Shown here in pieces: positions 23,131 through 36,995 of a DNA stretch of 64,000 nt. Position 1 is the stretch's first letter; every line of letters begins with the position of its first letter. Source of the stretch: Heterostelium multicystogenum (taxonomy: Eukaryota > Evosea > Eumycetozoa > Acytosteliales > Acytosteliaceae); NCBI GenBank assembly GCA_003667245.1, contig RCNN01000131.1:20200-84199 (forward strand), given 5' to 3'. Position numbers and translations under genes: made by a program. The notes below the pieces were generated by a model, which did no database searches, was not told the origin of the DNA, and saw nothing but the letters and a program-made list of their open reading frames with translations.

Positions 23131-24523
23131 ATGATTCATTAAAATCGATGAATACAATCTTCAATTATTTATAATTATAATTATATAATGTATATATAAC
23201 AATAAGGATATACTCAAATCATCCATCTCTCATCAAAGAACTCTTATTCTTCAAGATATTTAGCTCAATCTTTGTAATACTGTAATTCTGTAAGAATACT
23301 CTTTATACAATTATCACTGTATTGAGAATCTATTATTAGTCTATAGGAACATACAGGATATAGGTTATATTTCTGATCAAGACAGGAAATTTATAGAAAT
23401 ATTCTTTAATCAAATTGTTCAATTCCTGTCCAATATTTAAATTGGCAAAAGTATTACCATTTGAATTAGTTGTAATCCAATGGATAGGTTAGTTCCTTTA
23501 AATCTAGGTCCAATTCTTATCTTGTGGTATTGATTATCTATATAAATTCAAAATTCATTAAAGTTGGTTCCAATTAATCTAGATAGCTTCAACCTCCTGT
23601 GTAGATTGAGTCTCCCCTTTTAAAATAATTTGATAAATGCATTTGGATAGCTACCTACATAGAAAAAGTATTAGTTACATAAAACAATTTCTAATCATGT
23701 CTTGTGATCATTGTTTACAATATATATTAATATTCTTTATTTTTTATAAATAAATTAATACAAAAGACCCTATCTATACATTAATCAATTACTATATAAT
23801 ATTGTTGTGTTTTATTTGTAATATTTCAAATATAACATTACAAATAACAAATTTTAAATGATTGACTTCCAGATAAACAAGATAACCAAGATAAACAAGA
23901 TATACACACCAAATGAGATTACTACTTTAATAATATCATTATGTATGATAACTATTATTTGTTATTAGTAGTTAGATAATTATATAACTACACCCAAACT
24001 ATATGCAATGAAGTCTCACATGACCATAAAAGTTAACAGGTTTAAAAGCAACGGTCACACTTTCAAATGTAAAAATTCAAAAAAACCAAAAAAAAACCAT
24101 TTATTATTACTTATTATTTCTATTGGAATATTAAAATAGTCTATCATTCATTTGATTGTTTTTAACTCCTATTAAGTTAAATATTATTCATATTAATATT
24201 ATAATTATTATTATTAGCTAGTACTAAATCATTGCATTGTGTGTTGATTGATTGCTTGGAACAACTAGCTTTATTTGCATCACACAACAACAATCTTTTT
24301 ATTTTTAAGCTTTTAGTTTCATTGTTGCACATTGCACTTGCACATTCATTGCTTATTGTTAATTGCTAATTGCTTATTGTTAATTGTTAAGATTTGAATG
24401 TAGATAGATATTTTGTATATAGAATACTATTATAGAATAGAATAGATATAGAATAGAATCGAATAGAATATTTATAATTAAACAAATCAAAAGAACGAAA
24501 TAGCTTTTAAAACAAGGTAAGGT
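23131..24523. other. Intergenic, no gene seen
   Basis: About 1.4 kb, ending in a purine-rich GAATAGAATAGATATAGAATAG-type repeat just before the LENG8-like gene, probably its promoter and 5' leader. Confidence 0.5.
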
Positions 24524-27040
24524 ATGTATAACAGCGTTGAGAATAGCCAGACAACAACGGCAACAGCAACAACAGCAGCAATGAATGCATCAAGTCAACA
24601 GCAGCAGCAACAATCATCACCTAGTATGCCAAATATGATGGATGCGAATGCAATGGCCACCTATTGGGCAAATCTACATCAACAACAAATGCAACAGTTA
24701 AACAATAGTAGCAATGAGCAACAACAACAACAGCAAACAAATAACAACCAACAAATGAACAATATGAATATGAATACACAACAAATCGACCCAAATTACT
24801 ATTATCAGTATTACTATATGCAAAATCCACAAGCATACTATCAGTATTATAATCAGTTGACACCACAGCAACAACAACAGATGAACAATATGACTATGAA
24901 TATGAATATGAATAATAACATGAGCATGAATAAACTATAATAATACCAATCAACAACTAATGTATAACTATAACTATGATAGTCAGCAATCACAACAACA
25001 ACAATCACAACAACAGCAGCAGCAATCACAGCAACAACAACAACAACAACAACAGCAAACACAACAACAACAACAAACACAAAATCAACCAATAAAATTC
25101 ACAATGGTACCAAATAAATCGAATACCATTGTGCCGCCACCTGTGTTCAAACCAAAATCTAAAAAATCAGATACAAACAACCCAAGTTCTACGATGGAGG
25201 TTCAGCAATTGATGTTACAGAAGCTGCAGTACCAGCAGTATCAGAACGCTTCGCAAAGCCAGGCTCCTCAACAGATGGCTCCTCAGCAGATGACCATGGC
25301 ACAGAAAATTCAACAATCTCAAGCATATCAACAACAGCAAAATCAACAGCAGCAACCATTCCAATCGATCACTCAGCAACAGTCCTATCAGAACAATCAT
25401 TATAAAGCAAACAGTAACACCTCAAACAATCAACAACAACAACAACAATCAATAGCTACAGCTAACAAACCATCACCAGCCGAACAGAAAAAGTTTTTGG
25501 AGAGTTTAAATAAATATGTAAGTAAATCACTGGAGAGATGCCCGAAGGAGGATTTAGACGAAATTCAAAAAAAGATCAAGGATACAATCAACGAAGCCAA
25601 GAAAAGACCAGACTTTTATTCAATCAACTGGGACACAGAGCCAATAATAGTTTTGTAAGTACACTCTTGGTACACTCAATCTCATCTAACCATCGCCATA
25701 ACAAACAGAGACAAATGGAATGTACTGAAGGATAATATAATTCCACTTTCGACAAAGAACAAACAGACAAGCAACGCCACCAGCAAGAAGAGAAAAAATG
25801 TGTATGTATAGAATTCCGAATGATCGCTCGCAATGTCATTGTTATTGACTTGTGATTCTCTAGAACCACCGAGTTTAATGATACACAAAACAATATAAAT
25901 AAGAGAAATCAGAGATTCGGTGTATTCGCAGCTGCATCTGCCTCGAGCTATTCATCGTCAAGCTATGGACAACAGCAGTCACAGTCGTTTACAGAGAGTG
26001 GCGATTTGGATTGGGACTCGATGACAATTAAGGGTACAAGCACAGATCTCGAAAAACCATATCTCAGACTGACGTCAGCACCGGATCCATCGACAGTAAG
26101 ACCGGAATCAACGCTTAGAAAAACATTCGATCATCTTAAAAGACACTGGAAAGAAAAGCAGGACTATACCTACATCTGCGAACAATTCAGATCGATGAGA
26201 CAAGACATGAGAGTACAAAATATAAAGAATCAATTTTCAATCGATGTTTACGAAGCACACGCAAGATTAGCAATGGAAAATGTAAGTTAGACATACATGT
26301 GCATGATATAAGATTGTTTGCTGAAGCTAACTATACAATAATTTTCAGGGAGATTTAGGACAATTCAATCAGTGTCAGACTCAACTTTTTGAGCTGTACA
26401 AACTTCCAGGCAACAAAGGTAAAGTAGCAGAGTTTTTCGCCTATAGAATACTTTATTGTATATTCCAGAATAATAGTACAGGTAAGTTGTCAACCACTCT
26501 GACTCTTTGGTCAAATTCAGTAGACTGAATATTAATTTTGCTTGGCCACTAGATATGACAAAAACATTTTCAGAGTTGACAGAGGAGTTGGCATCAGAGG
26601 AATGCGTTAAGTACGCACTGAAAATCAGAGCAGCTTTCTACGATAACAACTTTGTGCGATACTTTAAGTTATGTGAGAACACCTTCAATATGGAGAACTA
26701 TATATTAGACAAGATTACACCGAGAATTAGAATAACTGCACTTCAAGTTATGACTAAAGCGTAGGTTAACCATCACATTGATTCACCCCATCTGTACATT
26801 GGCATATCTAACATTCACCTATTGTTTCGACAACACTACAGAATTAGACCGACTATATTATTGGAGCAAATCACACCGTTGGGATTTGCCAATGATAAAG
26901 AGGCCCGTGAGTATTTAGATAAACATTCATTTAAATTTACTGATAAGAACAAGACTGAATTTGATACCAAGTTGAATCATCCCATTGCAATGAAGATGGA
27001 ACAACCTGTTATCAATGTAATTACCAATGATAAATTTTAA
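24524..27040 (+). CDS. LENG8-like SAC3/GANP-family protein, poly-Q N-terminus
   Basis: Exons 24524-25654, 25709-25801, 25864-26281, 26349-26481, 26553-26760 and 26842-27040 join in frame to 726 residues, once one extra base in the AAA at 24932-24934 is discounted. The first ~330 residues are Q/N/M-rich. The conserved core has [71 protein letters not shown] and ends in a PCI/winged-helix-like part (EARE...LDKHSFKF). This is the pattern of vertebrate LENG8 and other SAC3-domain proteins, linked to nuclear mRNA processing and export. The frameshift lies in low-complexity sequence (...MSMN / YNNTNQQ...), with both sides clearly coding. Confidence 0.87.
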
Positions 27041-27471
27041 TCGCGACCCAAATAATAATAATAAATAAATATTCGCAATAATATAATAATCCTGATTATA
27101 TATTGATGGGGGGGCAACATGATGATCATCATCATTTACTTGGATTATCAGGTTGATATAACATCATGACCACAAAAGAATAATCATTAATTATGATTTA
27201 TCAATCGTCATCTTGGGAACTGTAAAAACATTTTTGCAAATAAAACGATCAAAAACAAAAAAAAAAGGAACCAGGTCACAATTAAAAAAAAACTGTTTTT
27301 TAAAAAGTTATAGTATGCTTGCATGCAAAAATACAACTTTAGAAACAGGGACATCCTTATTTATAAAGTTTTAAAAGCTATTTTTTATTTATTTATTTAT
27401 ATATATCATTATTATATATTTAATTACGTAGTTAATATATAATACAACGGTATAGAAAAAACACACATTTT

Positions 27472-27514
<43 letters not shown>

Positions 27515-28787
27515 TAAAAGGAAAACCAACACACACAATACAACCCACATATAAATATACAACGCAAAGTAATTCACCCTCACCAACAACAACAACAAAT
27601 AACCTCAACTCAAAAATAAAATAACACCGATAATAAATAATATAATTATAACAGGCAGTACTAGTACCTCAACACACATTTGAAATTGAATACACCATTC
27701 ACAAATACATATTAATAATAAACAGTCACTCACACAGACATACACACACACCATACATACAGTAATAATCATCATTTGAAAGTTAGAATCTAATTAACTA
27801 CTGCAGCAAATAAGATAGAATAAAATAGCAGCATAGCAAACAATTACATCTACTACCTACTACACCCACATTAAAGTAGCAGCAGGTATAGCAGTTCTAG
27901 GAGTTACTATTAGTAGTTAATAATAACACAATTGTTAGAATTTATATATTTATACAAATTTGTTAGGATAAGAAGGAAAGGTTGGTTTGGTGGTTGACTA
28001 CTCCTACTACTACTACACTCCCTACTATCTTCTATCCTTACACTATCAAGCACAACAGCAACAACAACAACAACAGTAGCAGCAAGTGAAAAAAGTCAGT
28101 CGTTTTAATTAATGTCATAATTATAGTTATAGTCAAAATATCAAAACAAGACCAATATTATAAAGATTATATATTTCAAGAATATTTATTTAGTCAATTC
28201 AAGCTAAACAAATACTCTTATCCAATTCATCCCTGCTAGTTATAAAGCATTGATTGTTAAGACCACCACAGTTTCAGCAAACTAACCAAACAGCAAGAAT
28301 AGTTGATAACAATCCACTTTTTAGAAGGAATCAATAATCCATCATTATTATTTGGTTTAAATATTTGATTTAAAGAATATTTATAAATTAATATATTTAT
28401 CAATAGTATATATTTAAGTAATAGTAATAGATTCGTATCATTAGTAATCAATATTTAGCAGGCAGACATTCAATCAAATAGCCACATAGTATATATCTAA
28501 CTTTTCAATTCAATTTCTATTGTAACATCTATAAATGTATCATACCCAATATTAAGTTGCTTCATAATTATTATAGCAATCATATTAATATCATATTTAT
28601 TATCTATAAATCTATCTTTTTTAAATTAATAGTATCAACATCATCTGAGAATTAATTACATAATAATAACAATAATAAGAATAAGAATAATATTTAAGTC
28701 TAGATACATTTTAATTCAAGTTTTTAATAGTTAGATCGGTTACAATCAATCAAATAGAGATTTTTATATAAATAACAACACTTACAC
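27041..28787. other. Intergenic with simple repeats
   Basis: About 1.75 kb with (TTTA)n, CA-rich and CAA-rich stretches and no coding signal. It probably contains the 3' end of the LENG8-like gene and a long 5' region of the DHHC gene. Confidence 0.5.
27470..27515. repeat. (TTTA)n tetranucleotide repeat
   Basis: About eleven to twelve tandem TTTA units. A shorter run of the same unit lies at about 27385-27400. Confidence 0.9.
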
Positions 28788-29767
28788 ATGGGCAAGACGT
28801 TCGTAGCAAAGTTTGGGTGCCAATCATTGGTGCTTTTCCTTGTGATTGTCCCATATATATATATACTTAATTTTTCGATATTTCCATGGATGTCAGATCC
28901 TGACACATTTACAAAAGGCGTTGTACATTCATTCTTTTCAACTTTATTTACCATTTTAATATTGATATCCTATTATTTATGTTCGACAACAAGTCCCGGT
29001 GAATTCCAAGACACATTATCACCATCCTATTATTTAATTTATCCAATCTCAGATCAATCTGAAGAGAAAAGGTACGAAATCAGAAATATTCCTATTTCAT
29101 TTAATGGTAATCGTATTAATTAAACAAATTATTTAGATTCTGTAATAAATGTAACGAATTGAAGCCAGAAAGAGCACACCACTGTAGCATTTGTAAGAAA
29201 TGTGTACTCCGAATGGATCATCATTGTATATGGATTGGAAATTGTGTGGGAGTATTCAATCATAAATTCTTTGTTTTATTCCTGTTCTACTCCTCAATTT
29301 CGATTATCTATTTCTTTTTATTATTAATAGCACGAGCTACCCAAGTTTTAAGTATTCATCAAAGTGTAAGTTCATCGACTTTGTACAACACCCAATCCAT
29401 TGTGCCCATAATTAACAACCATTACAGGAAAATTCAATCCCAGATATAGATCTTTCTCATATTATAATATCAGGACTTTTAATTATTGTTATGGTTTTAA
29501 CAGAGATATCGATCACTGCTTTGTTGTGTTCTCAGATCATTTTGCTTTGTCGCAATATGACCACCATCGAACAAGAAGACATCAGAAGAAAGTCAATTAA
29601 AAAAGCTAGTCAACCAGGTTACGCCCACAAAGAAATATGATAAAGGCAGTATTTTAAGCAACATTTCATCAGTGTTTGGCGATTTTTCATTCACATGGCT
29701 GTTGCCAGTGCCTCCCAGTATATTAAAGAATAACTATGTAAAGAAAGGAGATATATTCTTTGTTTAA
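28788..29767 (+). CDS. DHHC-type protein S-palmitoyltransferase
   Basis: Exons 28788-29071, 29137-29365 and 29428-29767 give about 283 residues. The enzyme transfers palmitate to cysteines of membrane proteins. The Cys-rich domain reads [19 protein letters not shown], then [22 protein letters not shown], so the catalytic DHHC and zinc ligands are all present. Two membrane helices precede it (about 12-30 and 50-70) and two follow. The conserved TTIE motif (CRNMTTIEQ) comes after the fourth helix. One extra base in the A6 run at 29600-29605 shifts the frame; with it removed, the tail reads on through [20 protein letters not shown] to TAA 29765-29767. Without the correction the protein stops at 29639. 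Confidence 0.88.
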
Positions 29768-29771
29768 TAGT

Positions 29772-29775
<4 letters not shown>

Positions 29776-29852
<77 letters not shown>
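29776..29852. repeat. (AAT)n trinucleotide repeat
   Basis: About 25 AAT/TAA units with one interruption (AAAATAAT) start just after the stop codon of the DHHC gene. It would encode poly-Asn or poly-Ile if translated, but it lies in 3' flanking DNA. Confidence 0.9.
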
Positions 29853-30013
29853 GACCATATATATAATCATATATTCATTCTTATTACCAGAAGAAAAAAT
29901 AAACCTCTTTTTTTTAGTAATAGCAATTCAATAGGCTTGGCTTTAAATTCGTGTCAAACACTATATTTTATTTATTTATTCTAATCATACACATGGAAAA
30001 ACCAATTTACTCA

Positions 30014-31160
30014 TCATATTACAACTTTTTTCTTTGGTTTGGACTGGATAGTTTTGGATTCGAAATTAACTTGTTTTGTTGGACTACTGCTACTGCTACT
30101 GCTGTTGCTGCTGTTGGCACTGGGTGAAGATGATGTCTTTGATTTTGCTTGATTTGTACTCTCGCTAGTTGCTGTGGTTTGCTTACTGCTGCCATTGCTA
30201 TGAGTGGATTCGTTGCTGTTGCCTTCAGCGTTTTCGGCGGTTCCCATATCTTCGTCATCCATGTCATCATCGAGATGATGTTTCAACTTTCGCAGCTCTA
30301 AGAACTCATTGTAGTGAGCTTTTCTAATCTTGTCGAACTTTTCACGCTTTGCTCTGTCTTCCTCTGTCTCTTCTTCCTCTTCCTCCTGGTACTCCTCAGA
30401 ATCACCGTCTTCTTCCTGCTGATCTTCCTCAAGCTCATCACCGCTATCCTTATCCTTTTCGCTGTCGTCTGTGTCCCATTCACTCTTCTCATGGTTACCC
30501 TTTTTCTTTTTCAAAGCTTTCTCTAGCTCCATAAATCGCTTTTCTAGATATTTCTTTGAGTCCTCTATATTAACCATGGCATACAATGTTAGCAAGCTGA
30601 TTCTTGTAGACTAATAAGTTGCTCAGCCAATAAATACCTGTTTCTTCTTCCGATTCATAGTAGTGATAGGGTGTCTTTGGTTCGTCAATTTTCATTGTAG
30701 CAGATTTCTGACTTTCATTTACAGATAGATTCTCTTCATCCCATGCAATTCTTCGCTTCTGTGGTGTTTCACTCTTGTTTTTGAGAATGCCTTTACTTGG
30801 AGACTTTGATTTCAATGTAGCATAGGGTATGATTTTGAATTTGGTTTCGTCATCGTCCGTTGTTGAAGATTGATCTTTCTTGATCTTGTTGGTAGTTGTA
30901 GTTGTTCTATTCATAAGCCTAGTATTTCGACTTGATTTACTAGTATAATAGTCATCGTCATCGTCGTCATCTTCATATTCATCATCATCATCTTCACCAT
31001 CTATCTTATAAATATCTTCGTCGATTTCATCATCACTGTTCTCATCATTATCTTCATTTACATCGTCATCGACATCATACATATGCTCATCGTCTTTCTT
31101 TTGCTTTATACTCTCAGCATTGCTCGAAGTAGTAGTAGTTATATGATCTGATACGTCCAT
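30014..31160 (-). CDS. Protein phosphatase 1 inhibitor-2 homologue
   Basis: Exons 31160-30638 and 30564-30014 with a 73-bp intron give 357 residues. The three contact regions known for inhibitor-2 are present in order: the SILK-type KGILK (123-127), the RVxF-like segment before WDEENL (136-145), and HYNE in a Lys/Arg-rich helix (258-261). The regulatory TP site is in MKIDEPKTPY (156-165), the equivalent of the GSK3/CDK-phosphorylated Thr. It should bind and restrain the PP1 catalytic subunit. It is much longer than animal inhibitor-2 (about 205 residues) because of an Asp/Glu-rich N-terminus (about 28-70), an acidic insert (about 200-245) and a Ser/Asn-rich tail. The D. discoideum counterpart is known as DpiA, cited from memory. 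Confidence 0.88.
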
Positions 31161-31701
31161 AACTAACTATACTCTATTATTAATCTATATATCTATCTAT
31201 TTTTGAAAAAATAAAAATAAAAACAAAAACTATATACAAATATTAATTTAACTAATAATAATAATAAATAATTAAAACAAACTATTCCTTCAGAAATGAA
31301 CTGTTAGTTTTGTAGCAGCTGATGTTGTTGTTATATATATATATTGTATTATAATTATTATTATTTATTTAATGGTGTATTATATGTTTGACACCTGACT
31401 ATCTCTATTTATCTATCTATTTATCTGTCTCACGACCAAAATTAACACACAAATTGAAGACAAATTAATTTTGTGTTTTTTTTTCAATGGGTACCACATT
31501 CAATTCACACACCTCAGTTCAACAAAACAAAAATCTGTCCCCCAATAATGAGATCATTGTTTTGGTTTTTTTTGAAAATAACATAATGCTGAGTTTTATG
31601 TTTATTGTTGATGAAAACTTTATACATTGTTGTTGGTTGTCTTTAATTAGCTGCAGCTAACAATATCTGACTTAGAGGAGGTAGAGGTGGGACAATTGTT
31701 T
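31161..31701. other. Intergenic between convergent/tandem minus-strand genes
   Basis: About 540 bp. No gene is seen; short A/T repeats occur at 31195-31260. Confidence 0.5.
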
Positions 31702-32628
31702 CTACTCAATTGGCTGGAGCGGTCTTTCTAGTGTCTTGTCTAGTCTTTCTCCTTCAATTGACGCCATCGCAACTCTGTCAATATTGGAATTGACTGGTAA
31801 CACATCGGGATAGCCAATGAACTCCTCCTTGTAGAACTTGTCAATGATTCTGTATCCTTCACTAAAGTAGATCTTCAACTCATCAATGAGTCTTTGTACA
31901 TTCTCTACTACTACACCGTCACTTTGCAGCTCCAGAGAATGAATGAGATCACAATAAATATTGAACTTCTCATCGTAATCTCTCTTTGCTTTATCTCTTT
32001 CCTCTTCATACTAATTGTCATAAGCATTAGTATTAAATCCTATTGTATATTATTCATTGTTTGGCGAACTTACTCTTCTCAATTTAACAGGATTTGGATG
32101 TCTCTTTTCATGATACTTTATAAACTTTCTTTGTGCAGCATCGGCCTTTAATCTCAATGAATCCAAGTTGGTTTGTTCGACTTTTATTTGGGCCACATCA
32201 CCCTTGTAGATCTTTTCAGTTTGGGCATAGAGTCCAGACTTGGCTGTTTGGATAATTGGATAGAGCAACAACTGCAACTCTCTATTGATTTCTGCAATTC
32301 TAAGCACAGGTTGTGGGTCTGCAAATTGATCTACACCAAAAGTCTTCATTACATAGGTAAGAGTTTCCCATTTGTATTGGAAATCTATTATGAAAAAAAA
32401 TAACATTTAAATAATTGTTAAGATATATACTATCTACATTATTTTTGTTAACAATGTATACATACCATGAATAGCATTAATGAATTTATGAGTATTGGAA
32501 AGTAGATCATCGTAGTCAGCTTTTAATATCTTTCCAGTGTCCTTGAGGTGAGTGGTCTCTGGATGCTCGACCGATGGAATTGAATTGGTACCAAGTGCTT
32601 CTTTGGTTTTTTGGATAATAACATTCAT
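31702..32628 (-). CDS. BAR-domain-like coiled-coil protein
   Basis: Exons 32628-32466, 32384-32074 and 32010-31702 give 260 residues in one frame with GT-AG introns. The whole protein is predicted helical with heptad-like charged segments: ADYDDLLSNTHKFINAIHDF, LRLKADAAQRKFIKYHEKR, NPVKLRRYEEERDKAKRDY, VENVQRLIDELKIYFSEGY. Size, helix order and the central Lys/Arg-rich stretch fit a BAR domain that bends or senses membranes (arfaptin/amphiphysin type). The assignment comes from pattern, not a diagnostic motif. No SH3 or PH domain is attached. It starts at the first ATG after a T-rich leader. Confidence 0.65.
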
Positions 32629-35600
32629 TGTTTTTTTTCTAATTTCTTTAATAATATAATTATATTTACAGGTGTTGTCTTAATTTAGAATTTAATAAAT
32701 ATCAAAAATAACAATAATAAATATTTAATATCTATCTATCTATATACTCTATTAAATAATAAATAAATAAATTATTGTTCTACTTTATTTGTTTGTTTAT
32801 ATGTATTGTTAATAATAGTATTCTTTGGTATTTTTTCAATATCTGTTTTTTGGTCTTAAATATTTGGATTTTGATTTTATTGATGTTTATATATCCATTT
32901 CTAAAGGAGGAGGAGATGTTTTAAAAAAGGATCCCTAAATCACATGTTTAGTTATTGAATTGGAATTACAATAATTATCTAAAGCAATTATCTAAAATAC
33001 CTAAAAAAGTAAATTTTAAAATTCAAAAAAATGTACATTTTCAAATTTGTCCATATGTCAGTCACTCTAATTTAATAATGAAATTGTAATAAAAGTATTA
33101 ATTTTAATTAAATTTCAATTCTTTTATAAATAATAACTAGTAAATTAAAAATTAATTAATTGATTATTTATTTATTTAATTGTAACAGTAGGTTCAAAAT
33201 CTATAAATCATGAATATATATGTCTTTATTTAGCAACTAACATTAATTAATTGTTGTGTGTTGTAAACTAATTAATGACCAAGTGTAGTTGAAGTTGTAG
33301 TAGTGTAGGATTGATTTATATGTTTATTAATATTATTATTATTATTTAATTAAATCAATAAATAAATAAATAGTAAAAACAAATAAATAAATTAATTTCA
33401 TTGTACTTTAAAGAGTTGAGAAAAAGATCGTGATTAGACAATGATGTGTAATTGAATTGACATTTTTTTTAGATTTTTTTTGAGAATTCTTTTATTAATT
33501 TTACTCTTAAAGATTGTTTTGGGTTGTTTTGCTAAAATTGCTGTTGTTTGGATTTCGGACCACTTTTAATTAAAAGTAAAAAGTAAACTTATTACAAAAA
33601 GATATATTTTTTTAATATTTTCATTTGTCAACATTAATTAATATTCAGACTTTGCTATCGTTGTAAAACAGTAAGTTTCAAACAGAAGTCAGTCAATCCA
33701 TTAAACTACATTCATCAAATAGATCGATACATAGCATTTTTGTTAAGATTAAAGTCAAACTAAAGGTGAACTTTACGTTTACATTGCAAATACGAACAAC
33801 ATTGCCTACATGATTGCTACATTATTATTTTTTAAATAATAAAGTGATGTTAGTAGTTAACTTTTCACTACTTTGCTTTATATTATATATATATATTCAT
33901 TTTTAATATTTTATTGAAATCGTGGATCGTTTGTAACTTCTTAATAGTATTACTGTGGTGTGTGTAGAATTAGTTTTTGGTGTGTTTCTGTGTGGATGTG
34001 GATAAAAAGTTGTGCAATTTTAAAGTTAGTTATACATTTTATTTAAGGATAATTATAAGAATCATTTGAAAGAAATGATGTCATTATAAATAATAATAGT
34101 ATGCACAACTATATGAAAATAAACTATGTACATCATCCTGTGAATTGCACCAACCCCCACCACTTTTGTTTCACCAAGCCACACCAGGTGTTGTTACTAC
34201 CATTCAAACAAAAAACACAAAAACCAAAAATTCTGTGAGGAAATGATACTTCCTTCTTTACTTTTAATCAAACAATCAATCCAGTGAACCCAAACTCCGT
34301 TACTTGTATAAATCAATAAAATTAAAATGTAATAACACAAGTCAAGTTTGAGTACAGTACATTATTTTTTTATAAACAACCAAATCAAACCATTTTTTAT
34401 GTATCTCTGCTCTGTAGAATATAAATAAATAAATAAATAAATAATATATAATATAATAAACATTGATAGAATTTATATATCAATTTATTTACAAAAAACT
34501 AATTAAATTAGCTTATATAGTTAATATATATTTTCAGACCTTTTGTTTTTGTTGGTACACCTATTTATTATTAATAAGTATGAAAGTGGCCAAGTTACGT
34601 GAATCATTGTCTAGATTTAATACCTTCACAACCTTTATACACTTTTGCTATTGTCAATCATCTTTGAAATTATATGTTGTTCGGAACGCATAGAAATTTC
34701 CATTACAACCATTGGACGGATCGACCAAATTCAATAATATTTATTAGACGCACTGCCACTATATGATAATTCACTCGTTATTATTATATTTAGGTCGATT
34801 CTTATATAAATTTAGGATTGCTTTATATCGTTTCTTACAATACCACAACACACTAAGAACAGCAACATTCCAATAGTCTATCAATTTCCCTATTTACTAC
34901 TTTTATATTAATTTGGTATATTATATTATAATATTTTCATACCACATAATAATCAATCACTATTCAATCATTTCATTTAATACCCCCCACTCCTTGTTAT
35001 AGTTTGCACACTACTTTTACTAGTATTAATATGAGAGTGATAGCATCTCATCGACGAGTCAAACTTTCACACTTTATGAATTTTGATTGCTTTTACCACA
35101 ATTGAAAATCCAATCAAAAATAATCTGATCAGAACATCATCAAATAGATATTTTCAATTGTATACATGGACTATTTTACTTATTTTATTACATTCCAAAA
35201 AAAGTTGGATGTCAAAAACAATACAACTATGTGTTGGTTGGGTGAAGTTTATCTTTACCTAATTAGATTATTTGATTGATTGAATTTTTAATTGATTGAC
35301 AGACTGACTTCACAAAAATGACAAACTTCATAAATAACAATAGTCACAATTTCGATAGTACTCCATATCCTCCTCCATTCACTGCATATTTATATACCAT
35401 CTTTCGTTCTGATTTTTAATGTCTCACACCAAATCATCATTTGGTTCGGATTATAAATTTTCCTCAGGATATATAAAATACCAATTGGTTTTAATTACAA
35501 TACTAAAAGTAACCACAAATCATGGCATGCAACAACAAATAAAAGCAAGATTTCATAAATGAATCTTTCAAATTAAAATCATTCCAATTTAAACATCATC

Positions 35601-35684
35601 ATTTCCATAATCACTTTCCCAACCAAGAACATTCCGATTTAAAGAATCTATTCATTTGGAACTGTGAACTAACACGATTTTAAA
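32629..35684. other. 3-kb gene-free interval
   Basis: Divergent spacer between the BAR-like and CBS genes. It is dominated by A/T runs, with short ATAA repeats (about 34422-34443). No conserved open frame, tRNA or snRNA-like sequence was recognised. It may hold regulatory DNA for both genes. Confidence 0.5.
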
Positions 35685-36995
35685 ATGACTTTTCTAAACA
35701 ATGATACTACATTTAGTTTTCCAAGAATTGTATTCTTAAATTCAATTATAAAGAATAAAAGGCAATCCATCCTCAAAAGAAAACAACTTTGTCAAAGTAT
35801 TAGTCAGCAAAATTGTTGTCTCAATCAGTCGAAGCGCTATAAACAAACCAGAAAACCAAAACTCTACAGTGAAATAACTTGTTGTAACAGTAAGGATAAA
35901 CTCGAATTCTATTGTAATCTCATCACAGAATTCTCTGAAATGGATAGCAGCTTGGCAAATGACTTGAAAAACCAAACCATATCTAAACTAACGTCATCAA
36001 CCCGAATGAACAAGGGCTTGATTACAGTAAAGCGTTCTGATTCACTTGACATTGCTCTAAAGGTACTCTCGGAAAATGATATATCATCTTGTCCTGTCAT
36101 CGATCCAAAGCTTGGATGTATGGGATTAGTTGATATGTTTGATATTGGTAAGTTTTATGTAATAAATATACGACTATAACGTATACTAATGATTGATTTA
36201 GTTGAATATGTATTTTCAATGTTTAAAAAACAAATGGACTCAAACGGTGGAAGTGCGAATATAAAGCCATCGAAATTGCTTGGAATGAACTATTTTAAAT
36301 TAAATCTTGACCCAGTATCCGTTGTTATAAATAAGTCGAATGATGTGGAGACAATGTGTCCAGTGGTTACAGAAATGGATAATGTTTTTAATCTGATACA
36401 GTTGTTTGCAATGGGTTGCCATAGAGTTCCCGTTTACTCAGTGCCTTCGCCAACAATGGAAGGTGGAGGGTCTGGCGTTCCGCGCTTAAATAGACTAATA
36501 AGCCAAACTGATCTAGCTATATGGGCTTGGCAAAACCCACTGATACATTCCCGAATAGTGGACAGTCAATCGACTGTGGAGAACTTCTATCACCCCAATC
36601 CTAAATGTGTTAATCAGAACACACCCACTATTGAAGTGCTGCGGTTGCTTCACAACCACAAAATAAGCGCTGTAGCAGTGGTAGATGACCGTGGAAGGAT
36701 TAAAAATGAAATCAGTACAGACAGCTGGAAAGGAATCAACGAGAAGAACTTGGATCTGATATTTGAAGACGTCAAAACATTTCTAAAAACCAAAAAGAAG
36801 ATAGATGGCAAACAGTTCAAGCATTTTAAAACATGTTCTCTCGATACACCGATCCAAGATGTATGGCAGATGGTCAATGACGAACGAGTTCACAGAGTAT
36901 GGGTAGTCAACGATAAAAACAAATTACTTGGTATCGTCAGTTTAGTTGATTTACTAAGGTCACTTTTAATGGTATCAAACGAGAATGCCAATTGA
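35685..36995 (+). CDS. CBS-domain protein (four CBS repeats)
   Basis: Exons 35685-36147 and 36202-36995 give 418 residues. Four CBS-type repeats are seen: SLDIALKVLSENDISSCPVID (about 123-143), NVFNLIQLFAMGCHRVPVYS, TIEVLRLLHNHKISAVAVVDDRG, and PIQDVWQMVNDERVHRVWVVND ending LLGIVSLVDLLRSLL. Paired CBS domains bind adenine nucleotides, and this layout resembles SNF4/AMPK-gamma and plant CBS proteins; no kinase or channel domain is attached. The first ~85 residues are basic and Cys-rich with no known domain. A second Met (near 35940, MDSSLANDL) begins just before the CBS region and could be the true start. Confidence 0.8.

Noticed and set aside
24621..25400. Antisense Val/Leu-rich open frames with apparent membrane segments
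   Set aside because: They are complements of the CAA/CAG poly-Q coding region; the hydrophobicity is an artefact.
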